DNA of 31,532 nucleotides from DASYXW01 sp035934405 (GTDB taxonomy: Bacteria; Acidobacteriota; Terriglobia; UBA7540): contig DASYXW010000056.1 of assembly GCA_035934405.1 (NCBI GenBank), forward strand, positions 1-31,532. Reading direction: 5' to 3'. This document shows positions 9,803 to 16,330 of the stretch, piece after piece. Numbering within the stretch: position 1 is the first letter of the stretch; every line of letters starts with the position of its first letter. Under the pieces are notes generated by a model. It searched no databases. It was not told the origin of the DNA and was given only the letters and a program-made list of their open reading frames with translations. The translations under genes were made by a program, and so were the position numbers.

Positions 9803-9943
9803 GGCGCCGATGGCAAGGCTTACCCACCCGAATAGTCGAATTATGACCGGCTTTCTTATCTCTCCCCCCTCTCGGCCCGCCCCCTTTGCGCCTCGGCGCC
9901 TTGGCGAGAGATGCTCTTGCCCCAGTGCGCGCCGCCCGCCGCC

Positions 9944-11128
9944 TCAGGCCTGCGTCAGGAAAATCGGCAGGCCGACTTTGCGCGAGTAATTCGGACGGTA
10001 CCTCTGCGTGTTGTACATCGTCTCCACGTCCACCTGCCGCGGCCCGAGCTTCGGATCGGGAATGGGAACGGCCGTGTAGCAGCCATGCGAAATGGCCATC
10101 ATCATCCCGTGCGCGCCCTTCTCCACCGAGTCCATGGCCATGTTGGCGAACGTCGTCGCCACCATCCGGTCTACGAAATCCGGCGTGCCGCTCCGCAGGT
10201 CGTAGGTGAGGTCGCTGACGATGGTCTCTTCGCCGGTGGCGCGCTTGATCTCGTCGCTCAGGTCCTCGCCCACGTTGGCCTTCTTGCGATGGCCGAACGC
10301 GTCCGGCTCACCGTACTCACGCACTTGGTAACCCTGCCACCCCGCGCCCTCCGAAACAATCACCAGCGCGTAATTGCTGGGATTCAATTTCTTGTCCGTC
10401 ACCAGCACGTCCATCAGGTGCGCCAGGTCGAACCGGTATTCCGGAATGCAGCAGCGGATGGACGTGACGTACGCCGTGTAAAGCGCCGTATAACCCGCGT
10501 CGCGCCCGAACACACGGAAGATGCCGATGCGCTCGTGCGACCCCACCGTGGTGCGCTGCCGCTGGATGGCCTCCATGGCCCGTGTCACCGCCGTCGAAAA
10601 CCCGATGCAATACTCCGTGTTGCGCACGTCGTTGTCCATCGTCTTGGGGATCGCCAGCACCTTCACGCCTTCCCGGTCCAGCCGGGCCGCGTAGCTCAGC
10701 GTGTCGTCGCCGCCGATGGCGATGAGATAGTCGAGCGCCAGCTTCTCGATGTTCTCAAGCACGCGCGTGGTGACGTCGTACACCGTTCGCTTCTCGCCCT
10801 TCTTCACGCTTTCGAGCTGGGGAAAGTTGCCGCCCGCGCACGCCGCCGGCAGCTCCGGCATCCGCGCCGGATTGGTCCGCGTCGTATGCAGGAACGTTCC
10901 GCCGGTGCGGTCGATCGTGCGCGTGTTCTCCCGCGTCAGCGGCAGGATGTAGTGCGCGCGGCTCGCCGGGTCTTCCAGGTTGACGTGCGTCAGGCCCTCC
11001 CATCCGCGCCGGATGCCCACCACTTCGCAGTCGATTTCCACCGCCCGGTATACCACGCTCTTGATGACGGAGTTCAGCCCGGGGACGTCGCCACCGCCGG
11101 TAAGAATGCCGATGCGTTTCGCGGCCAT
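9944..11128 (-). CDS. pfp: 6-phosphofructokinase, probably pyrophosphate-dependent
   Basis: The enzyme phosphorylates fructose 6-phosphate to the 1,6-bisphosphate. N-terminal IGILTGGGDVPGLN binds the phosphoryl donor. The two positions that separate donor types read GGDDTLSYAARL (Asp where ATP enzymes have Gly in GGDG) and PKTMDND (Lys where ATP enzymes have Gly in PGTIDND). Both match pyrophosphate-dependent members, so reversible PPi use is inferred. Other family motifs are GFSTAVTRAMEAIQR, FRVFGRDAGYTALYTAYV and VIVSEGAGW. Length is 394 residues. A close AGGAG precedes ATG and lies just after the stop of the small upstream gene, so the two are probably cotranscribed. Confidence 0.9.
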   Translation of the reverse strand: MAAKRIGILTGGGDVPGLNSVIKSVVYRAVEIDCEVVGIRRGWEGLTHVNLEDPASRAHYILPLTRENTRTIDRTGGTFLHTTRTNPARMPELPAACAGGNFPQLESVKKGEKRTVYDVTTRVLENIEKLALDYLIAIGGDDTLSYAARLDREGVKVLAIPKTMDNDVRNTEYCIGFSTAVTRAMEAIQRQRTTVGSHERIGIFRVFGRDAGYTALYTAYVTSIRCCIPEYRFDLAHLMDVLVTDKKLNPSNYALVIVSEGAGWQGYQVREYGEPDAFGHRKKANVGEDLSDEIKRATGEETIVSDLTYDLRSGTPDFVDRMVATTFANMAMDSVEKGAHGMMMAISHGCYTAVPIPDPKLGPRQVDVETMYNTQRYRPNYSRKVGLPIFLTQA

Positions 11129-11134
11129 GGACTC

Positions 11135-11440
11135 CTACTTTCCGCTCACCTGAAACTGCTCGATCAGCTCCCGGATGCGGCGCGCGTCGCCCTTGCGGTG
11201 CCCGTAGCTGGTAATGGGATCCGTGCCGCCCGACGAATCAATGCGGATCGTGGACCAGATCCAGCCGGTGCGAATGTTCACCGACGCCACCTTCCCGATC
11301 GCGATGCTCTCGTCCTCCGAACCCACCAGGTGCGGCTTGATTCGCGACACGTGCTGCGGAGTGATCTCGATTCGCACCGGAAAAAACAGATTTCCGCGCG
11401 TCCAGCGGCTGGCGGTAAAGACGTACCTCTCATCCGGCAT
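11135..11440 (-). CDS. Small PH-like domain protein
   Basis: A 101-residue soluble protein beginning MPDERYVFTASRWTRGNLFF. The body alternates beta strands (RIEITPQHVSRIKP, EESIAIGKVASV-like, WIWSTIRIDSSGG) and ends in a single helix (DARRIRELIEQFQ), the pattern of bacterial PH-like domains. That assignment is from fold pattern only. The start is the ATG at 11440 with GGGAGG 8 nt upstream. A longer frame to 11548 would translate a palindromic repeat. The stop lies 6 nt before the phosphofructokinase ATG, so an operon is likely; a functional link to glycolysis is not evident. Confidence 0.7.
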   Translation of the reverse strand: MPDERYVFTASRWTRGNLFFPVRIEITPQHVSRIKPHLVGSEDESIAIGKVASVNIRTGWIWSTIRIDSSGGTDPITSYGHRKGDARRIRELIEQFQVSGK

Positions 11441-11524
11441 CTCAGGCGCCTCCCTTGTTCCCGCGACTACGATTGTAACCCATTCCAGTCGGGCGCCCCG
11501 CCCGGTGATGCTCCTTCCGCCATC

Positions 11525-11544
11525 ATTCCCGCGCCAGCGGGAAT
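11525..11544. repeat. REP-like palindrome, copy 1
   Basis: ATTCCCGC, loop GCCA, GCGGGAAT: a perfect 8-bp stem. It belongs to the widespread CATTCCCGCG(C/A)AAGCGGGAATCC-type repetitive palindrome. A second copy at 12183-12202 in the same orientation flanks the PEGA-domain gene on its other side. Confidence 0.8.
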
Positions 11545-11693
11545 CCATTGTGGAACTCGGGAAACGAAGCCGTTGCTAAGAGCGAAACAGAGCAACTTTT
11601 CCCCTCCCGCTGGGTTCATACTAGCGAAGGGCAAAGAGGGCAGAGCGGCTCTGGGAGCCGCGGCTAAGAGGAAATGAAAGGAAGGTGGACAGT

Positions 11694-12167
11694 ATGTCCA
11701 AGATCTTAAGACTTTCGGTAATTGCAATGGCAGCGGCGCTGATGGCTCTCGCGCCGGCCGCCCCTGTGGCCTCAGCCGCGCCGCAGCGTGGCGTGATCGT
11801 GGCCAGAGGCTTTTACGGCGGCGGGTTCTACGGCGGTGGCGGATTCTACGGCCGCGAGTTCTATGGCGGCGGATTTTACGGCCCTGGCCTGGGCTGGTAC
11901 GGTGGCTGGTATGGCCCCGGCTGGTACGGGCCTCGCTACTACTACGGCCCGCGAGCCGGCGAGGTGAAGATTGACACCAAGATCAAGGGCAACTCGATCT
12001 ACGTGGATGGCGGCTTCGCCGGTGTCACCGGCAAACTCAAGAAGTTCCCGCTGCGCCCCGGCAACCACAACATCGAGGTGCGCGACCGCAGCGGGCACGC
12101 GTTTTACCAGGAGCGTGTCCACGTGATCCCGGGCAAGACGATTAAGATTCATCCTGATCAAGGTTGA
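11694..12167 (+). CDS. Secreted Gly/Tyr-rich PEGA-domain protein
   Basis: A 157-residue exported protein. Residues 1-28 are a signal peptide (ILRLSVIAMAAALMALAPAA, cut near ASAA). Residues 40-90 are a low-complexity stretch of GGGFYG, GWYG and GPRYYYG units. Residues 95-157 form a PEGA-like domain (VKIDTKIKGNSIYVDGGFAG, ending GNHNIEVRD and IPGKTIKI), a beta-sandwich often found in bacterial surface proteins. ATG was chosen over an in-frame GTG 9 nt upstream because AGGAAGG sits 8 nt before it. It has its own strong terminator at 12236 and is flanked by two REP-like palindromes. Probably envelope-associated; ligand unknown. Confidence 0.8.
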   Translation: MSKILRLSVIAMAAALMALAPAAPVASAAPQRGVIVARGFYGGGFYGGGGFYGREFYGGGFYGPGLGWYGGWYGPGWYGPRYYYGPRAGEVKIDTKIKGNSIYVDGGFAGVTGKLKKFPLRPGNHNIEVRDRSGHAFYQERVHVIPGKTIKIHPDQG

Positions 12168-12182
12168 AGCCCCTTCACGGTC

Positions 12183-12202
12183 ATTCCCGCGCAAGCGGGA
12201 AT
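12183..12202. repeat. REP-like palindrome, copy 2
   Basis: ATTCCCGC, loop GCAA, GCGGGAAT: the same stem as at 11525-11544 with a two-base loop change, 15 nt after the PEGA gene stop. Confidence 0.8.
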
Positions 12203-12235
12203 CCAGGCTGTGGGGTACAATCGTTGCCATTCACC

Positions 12236-12269
12236 GGGGCACATCGCCAGATGTGCCCCTTTTCTTTTT
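12236..12269 (+). terminator. Rho-independent terminator after the PEGA gene
   Basis: A perfect 10-bp stem GGGGCACATC / GATGTGCCCC with loop GCCA, followed by TTTTCTTTTT. This is the clearest terminator in the window and isolates the PEGA gene from the GloVer gene. Confidence 0.92.
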
Positions 12270-12409
12270 CGACGCATGCGCCAGCCAGCTCAGCCTTGAC
12301 AGCCGTTAACCGTCTCGCCGCTTGCGCCGCCGCGCCGCGCGTAGTAGCCTTTCTCCACCCTTGCGGCTCGGGCCGCAACCGAATCATTCGACGCGAAAGG
12401 ACGCTGGCC

Positions 12410-13645
12410 ATGAAACACACCAAATCCGGACTCGCTCTTGGAATCTTACTGATGCTCGCCGTGCTCGTGGGGCTCGTTGCGACCCCATCGGCCCAGGCGC
12501 AGAGTTACACAGTCCTGCACAACTTCGCGGGCTCACCGGATGGGGAGTTTCCCTACGCTGGTCTGATCCGGGACAATGCTGGCAGCTTCTACGGCACCAC
12601 CGCCGACGGTGGCTATCACCTGGCCGGAACCGCCTTCAAGTTGGATAAGACCGGCAAAGAGCACGCGCTCTATAGTTTCACGGGCGTGTTCGATGGCGGA
12701 GGCGTTCTCGGCGGTGTTGTCGAGGACCCAGCAGGCAACCTCTATGGCACCACTGTGGGCGGCGGAGGCACCGGTGAGGGGGTGATCTTTGAAGTGTTTG
12801 CCGTCGGCGGGGAGGCCACGCTATACAGCTTCACTGGCGGTCCAGACGGCGGAAACCCTCTCGCGGGTGTGCTTCGCGATGCTGCGGGCAACCTTTATGG
12901 CACTGCTGAAACCGGCGGCGATCCGTCGTGCAAGTGCGGAACTGTGTTCAAATTTAATGGCCGGCCGCTTACCGTACTACACAGTTTCCGCGGGGGCACA
13001 GACGGAGCGACTCCAGAATCTGGCCTTTTACGCGACACGGCAGGTAATTTCTACGGTACCACGACGTCTGGTGGCGGTGGCACGTTATGCGGAAGCTCCG
13101 TCGGATGCGGAACGGTGTTTGAGGTGGCTCAAAGTGGCAAGGAGAAAGTCCTGTACAGCTTCACCGGGGTAGCGGACGGGGCGAATCCTGTGGGCGGGCT
13201 CATTATGGATCAAGAGGGGAACCTTTACGGCACCACGGTATTTGGAGGGAATATGTCATGCCCAATCCAACCTTCTGGCTGTGGGACCGTTTTCAAGGTC
13301 GACCCGAGCGGCAAGGAGACCGTGTTGTACAGTTTTACCGGCGAAGCAGACGGAGCGAATCCCTACGATAGCTTGGTCATGGACGCGGCCGGTAACCTCT
13401 ACGGTACGACCGATCTGGGCGGAAACCTGTTATGCGGGGGAAATGTAGGGTGCGGCACGGTGTTCAAGCTTGATACAACGGGCATGCTTACGGTGCTCCA
13501 CAGCTTCTCTGGGGGCGAAGGGGCGAATCCGGTCGGGGGTTTGGTCATAGATACCGCCAGCAACCTGTACGGTACCACGAAATCCGGTGGAGCGTCCAAA
13601 GCATGTCGAGGCGGCTGCGGAGTGGTGTTCGAGGTCACGCCTTGA
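12410..13645 (+). CDS. Secreted GloVer-repeat protein (seven repeats)
   Basis: An exported protein of 411 residues. A signal peptide (LALGILLMLAVLVGLVATPS, ending AQAQ) is followed almost entirely by seven repeats of 50-58 residues with the pattern LYSFTGG.DG.NP..GL..D..GNLYGTT..GG...CGTVFK. This is the Gloeobacter/Verrucomicrobia ('GloVer', TIGR03803-type) tandem repeat. The central repeats carry a paired-Cys insert (C...GCGTVF), which suggests disulfides outside the cytoplasm. Seven blade-sized units suggest a closed beta-propeller (inference). ATG at 12410 has AAAGGA 8 nt upstream; frames extending upstream are non-coding. No catalytic domain is visible. A surface-binding or structural role is likely. 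Confidence 0.87.
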   Translation: MKHTKSGLALGILLMLAVLVGLVATPSAQAQSYTVLHNFAGSPDGEFPYAGLIRDNAGSFYGTTADGGYHLAGTAFKLDKTGKEHALYSFTGVFDGGGVLGGVVEDPAGNLYGTTVGGGGTGEGVIFEVFAVGGEATLYSFTGGPDGGNPLAGVLRDAAGNLYGTAETGGDPSCKCGTVFKFNGRPLTVLHSFRGGTDGATPESGLLRDTAGNFYGTTTSGGGGTLCGSSVGCGTVFEVAQSGKEKVLYSFTGVADGANPVGGLIMDQEGNLYGTTVFGGNMSCPIQPSGCGTVFKVDPSGKETVLYSFTGEADGANPYDSLVMDAAGNLYGTTDLGGNLLCGGNVGCGTVFKLDTTGMLTVLHSFSGGEGANPVGGLVIDTASNLYGTTKSGGASKACRGGCGVVFEVTP

Positions 13646-13696
13646 TGACGACGGGTCGCCGCGGCCTCTTTTCGGCTCGCCGTGCGCGTGAGCGAA

Positions 13697-13785
13697 CGTA
13701 GCGCAGGGCTCGCTATTTGCCCTGCGGCTTTTTCCATGATGTTCTCTTAAGGCCGCAGGGCTTGAAAAACGACCCCTGCGCTACG
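13697..13785. repeat. Nested double inverted repeat
   Basis: The outer arms CGTAGCGCAGGG (13697-13708) and CCCTGCGCTACG (13774-13785) are perfect 12-bp complements. Inside them GCCCTGCGGC (13719-13728) pairs with GCCGCAGGGC (13752-13761). The inner and outer arms also share the CGCAGGG core, so alternative folds are possible. It lies 50 nt after the GloVer stop. Confidence 0.7.
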
Positions 13786-13843
13786 AATGCGGATCTTCAA
13801 CGTCTTAGGGCAAAACCCGCAGGGCCGAAATCGGGGCGGGTGG

Positions 13844-13874
13844 CGCATACGTGCCGCTGTTTGGCATGTATGCG
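13844..13874. repeat. Structured repeat hairpin, copy 1
   Basis: CGCATACGTGCC (13844-13855) pairs with GGCATGTATGCG (13863-13874): 11 Watson-Crick pairs plus one G-T, loop GCTGTTT. It is preceded by CGGGTGGCG, as is the second copy at 20324-20355. The stems differ but both keep pairing. Confidence 0.7.
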
Positions 13875-13953
13875 ATGCGATCCCTTAACCGGGCCGAGCG
13901 CTGCCAGCACTGGGTGCGAACCCGCCGCTTGACCTCATCTTGCAAGAAAGAGC

Positions 13954-13981
13954 TTGACGCCCTTAATCCATATGGTACTAT
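13954..13981 (+). promoter_or_regulatory. Likely promoter of the STGPRT-motif gene
   Basis: TTGACG (13954-13959), 16 nt, then TACTAT (13976-13981) within an AT-rich patch (TACTATATTATCAG) that stands out from its GC-rich surroundings. The exact -10 is ambiguous because TATATT overlaps it. The start codon is 55 nt downstream. Confidence 0.6.
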
Positions 13982-14035
13982 ATTATCAGTTACCCTGGAC
14001 CCGGGAGGCCGCCAGCGGTACATTGGAGGTGTTCC

Positions 14036-14614
14036 GTGTCCCTGCGCAAACCGCCCACGCGTACTGAAGCGTTCCTCGCCGCCCACCGCTCGAACGCCCT
14101 GAAGTCCACCGGCCCACGCACAGCAACTGGGAAAAACGCCATTGTTTTCAATAGCATGAGGGCAGGCTCGCGATCCCCGCACCTCTTCGAAACCCTCGCC
14201 CGCTCCAGCCTCGCCGTGCAACTCGACTTCGCCCGGCTTTATTCCGCGCTCTACCGTGCCCTGGCCCCGGAACCCGAGCACGCCGGCTGGGTGCTGCCCA
14301 CGGCGGCCACAATCTGGCAAGCCAAGCGCAAAATCGAGCGAAAGGTGCGGTCGCTGGAGTTCAGGTCGAAGGTGGGTAACGGACGGACTCCGCTTCCCTG
14401 CCGTTGGCGGCTGTACCATCCTGACCGGCCTGACCGGCCCGGCCAGGCGGGTATGCCCGGTTGGCGGGTAACGGTCAGCATCTTTGTGCGCCGTGGCCGA
14501 GGCAAGACCGGGGTTCCGATCTGGGCCGACTGTGGGACCGGACCCCGGCCCATGCACGTCGGGGTCACAGTCTTTTGCTCGAACGGGGGCGCCGCCGAGC
14601 GAATATCTCTATGA
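14036..14614 (+). CDS. STGPRT-motif protein, probably 3'-truncated or frameshifted
   Basis: Translation begins at GTG with GGAGG 6 nt upstream. Residues 1-115 look like a genuine protein: RTEAFLAAHRSNALKSTGPR, TATGKNAIVFNSM, then a helical segment ending AKRKIERKVRSLEF. The N(A/R)xxSTGPRTxxGK block recurs in many uncharacterised proteins of environmental bacteria, often in several copies per genome. No function is established. From about residue 118 (position 14390) the translation turns into Pro/Arg/Gly-rich sequence over GC-palindromic DNA (GACCGGCCTGACCGGCC), which suggests the original 3' end has been lost or shifted. The frame then runs on to a chance stop. Confidence 0.5.
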   Translation: MSLRKPPTRTEAFLAAHRSNALKSTGPRTATGKNAIVFNSMRAGSRSPHLFETLARSSLAVQLDFARLYSALYRALAPEPEHAGWVLPTAATIWQAKRKIERKVRSLEFRSKVGNGRTPLPCRWRLYHPDRPDRPGQAGMPGWRVTVSIFVRRGRGKTGVPIWADCGTGPRPMHVGVTVFCSNGGAAERISL

Positions 14615-15030
14615 ACCGGCGGGCAGAGGATGATCAAAGCTGGAATGTTCTTAATTGTCAGTTCCTTCACGAGATATCCTGCCACTTGCGGGGCCGCCAA
14701 GAGCGGATGCAGGTCAAAGCTGGAATGTCATTAAGACTCAGGAAGATGCAAGTATGCACGGCTAAAACGAAATGGGGAAGAGCCTCGACTCTAGCGGCGG
14801 CCTCTGGCCGCCGAAGCCAATTGAAAACCAAGACCGGCGGCCAGAGGCCGCCGCTACACAGCGCCAAACCTCGGGCTGTCAACCCCGGTTGTGTTATACT
14901 GGATTCGTTGCGGGGCTCGCGTGAAGAAACCTATTGGCTGGAGCGATGGAAGCAACCTGCAACGGCGGGTAACGTCTAACTCATTTCAGCCTGTCGCGGG
15001 CCAACCCCAGCGCAAGGAGCAAACTGCCGC
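14615..15030. other. Non-coding, repeat-filled interval upstream of the S41 gene
   Basis: No convincing gene was seen. It contains a 15-bp direct repeat TCAAAGCTGGAATGT at 14634-14648 and 14714-14728 (80 bp apart), and a perfect 22-bp inverted repeat at 14792-14813 / 14835-14856 whose arms are themselves palindromic. A -10-like TATACT at about 14895-14900 may serve the S41 gene; no good -35 accompanies it. Confidence 0.6.
14792..14856. repeat. Perfect 22-bp inverted repeat with self-palindromic arms
   Basis: The left arm 14792-14813 begins TAGCGGCGGCCTCTGG. The right arm 14835-14856 is its exact reverse complement, separated by 21 nt. Each arm also folds on itself (CGGCGGCC / GGCCGCCG around TCT or AGA), so the DNA or RNA can form either one long hairpin or two short ones. 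Confidence 0.85.
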
Positions 15031-16248
15031 ATGAGCAACCGAATCCGACTCATTCTGATTTCCGTGTCCTCGGTCATCGTGATGTACATCGTGGTCGGGG
15101 GCGTGCTCGGTAAGAGCGCCTCGAAGACCGGCCATGACGAAACCTACCGCGACTTGGGTGTCTACAGCGAGGTGCTCTCGCGCATCAACAGCGACTACGT
15201 GACCGAGCCCGACCTGTCGAAGGTGACGGACGGCGCGATTCGTGGGCTGCTCGAAGCGCTCGACCCTTACAGCACCTATTTTACGCCGGCAGAGTTCAAG
15301 GACTACATGGCCCATCCTGACCCCGGCCCGGCCGGCGTGGGCATCTTCTTCTCCAAGCGTTACGGTTACGCTCCGGTGGTTTCGGTGCTGCCCGGCAGCC
15401 CGGCGGAAAAGGCCGGAATCAAGCCTGGCGACCTTCTCGATCGCGTCGGCGATTCGCCCACGCGCGAGCTCTCGGTGGTTCAGATCAAACGGCTGCTGGG
15501 CGGCGCGCCGGGAACGTCAGTGACCTTGTGGGTGGTGCGCGAGGCGCGCGGCGAGCCGGAGAAAATCGAGTTGACGCGCGCCGTCTCGAATGACCTGCCG
15601 GTGGTGGGTGAAATGAAGGACGAGGGCACCGGCTACATTCGCGTGGCCACGTTTGAAAAAGGAACCACGGAAAAAGTGGCGGCCAAACTCAAAGAGTTGA
15701 CGGCGCAAGGCGCCACGAAGGTTGTGCTCGACCTGCGGAATTGCGCCGGCGGCGACCCCCAGGAAGCCGTCTCGACCGCCAGCCTCTTCCTCAGCAAGGG
15801 CCTGATTGTCGCCTACACCGAAGGCCAGCGCAGCCCGCGCCAGAACCTCATGGCGAGGCCCGAGGGCGCGGTCTCGAACCTGCCGCTCGCGGTGTTGATT
15901 AACCGCTCCACGGCCGGCGCCGCCGAGATCGTCGCCGACGGCATCGCCGGCAACCAGCGCGGCGACGTGGTGGGCATTCCCAGCTTCGGCGTCGGCGTGG
16001 TGGAGAAAGTGGTTCCGGTGGGCGACGGCTCCGGGCTGCTGCTGGCGGTGGCCAAGTACTACGGGCCGGACGGCAAGGCCATCGAGGATAACGGCGTCAC
16101 CCCCAACGTCCTGATGACGTCCCCGGACGAGACCGGGGGGCTCGCCGATGAGACCACTCCGGAACAGTTCGGCGGCAAGGACGATAAGACGCTGCAAAAG
16201 GCGATCGACGTCTTGAAGCAGAAGTCCGTGCCCGCCAAAGCGGCGTGA
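15031..16248 (+). CDS. CtpA/Prc-like S41 family protein lacking the catalytic triad (pseudoprotease)
   Basis: S41 C-terminal processing proteases cut envelope proteins outside the inner membrane. The layout is typical: membrane anchor (residues 6-27, LILISVSSVIVMYIVVGGVL), helical N-terminal region ending DPYSTYFTPAEF, PDZ domain around residues 100-190 (VLPGSPAEKAGIKPGDLLDR), and protease core. Active family members read xSASASEI and FGKGxVQ. Here the equivalent blocks are NRSTAGAAEIVADG and PSFGVGVVEK with identical spacing. The nucleophile Ser is Gly, the general-base Lys is Val, and the assisting Gln is Glu. Hydrolysis is therefore unlikely. AAGGAG lies 11 nt before ATG. It is followed by a yibQ-type gene, the usual ctpA neighbour. 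A binding or regulatory role is inferred. Confidence 0.9.
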   Translation: MSNRIRLILISVSSVIVMYIVVGGVLGKSASKTGHDETYRDLGVYSEVLSRINSDYVTEPDLSKVTDGAIRGLLEALDPYSTYFTPAEFKDYMAHPDPGPAGVGIFFSKRYGYAPVVSVLPGSPAEKAGIKPGDLLDRVGDSPTRELSVVQIKRLLGGAPGTSVTLWVVREARGEPEKIELTRAVSNDLPVVGEMKDEGTGYIRVATFEKGTTEKVAAKLKELTAQGATKVVLDLRNCAGGDPQEAVSTASLFLSKGLIVAYTEGQRSPRQNLMARPEGAVSNLPLAVLINRSTAGAAEIVADGIAGNQRGDVVGIPSFGVGVVEKVVPVGDGSGLLLAVAKYYGPDGKAIEDNGVTPNVLMTSPDETGGLADETTPEQFGGKDDKTLQKAIDVLKQKSVPAKAA

Positions 16249-16257
16249 GGCTTGCGG

Positions 16258-16276
16258 CGGCGGTCTCTCACCGCCG
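16258..16276 (+). repeat. Hairpin after the S41 gene
   Basis: CGGCGGT, loop CTCTC, ACCGCCG: a perfect 7-bp stem 10 nt after the stop codon. There is no T run, so it is a transcript-end or repeat hairpin rather than a clear terminator. Confidence 0.5.
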
Positions 16277-16330
16277 TATGGGGACAGCTGGACTCCGACA
16301 TGCAACTAGCGTAGTTGCGTAGCCTACTAC

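Noticed and set aside
9911..11677. 588-codon plus-strand open frame over the phosphofructokinase
   Set aside because: Antisense to a clearly conserved enzyme and continuing through intergenic repeats; no independent support.
12164..12409. Upstream extension of the GloVer gene frame
   Set aside because: It would translate the REP palindrome and the terminator; ATG at 12410 has a ribosome-binding site and a proper signal peptide.
12410..13645. Tandem repeats as a CRISPR-like array
   Set aside because: The periodicity is at protein level (about 50-58 codons) with diverged DNA, inside one reading frame.
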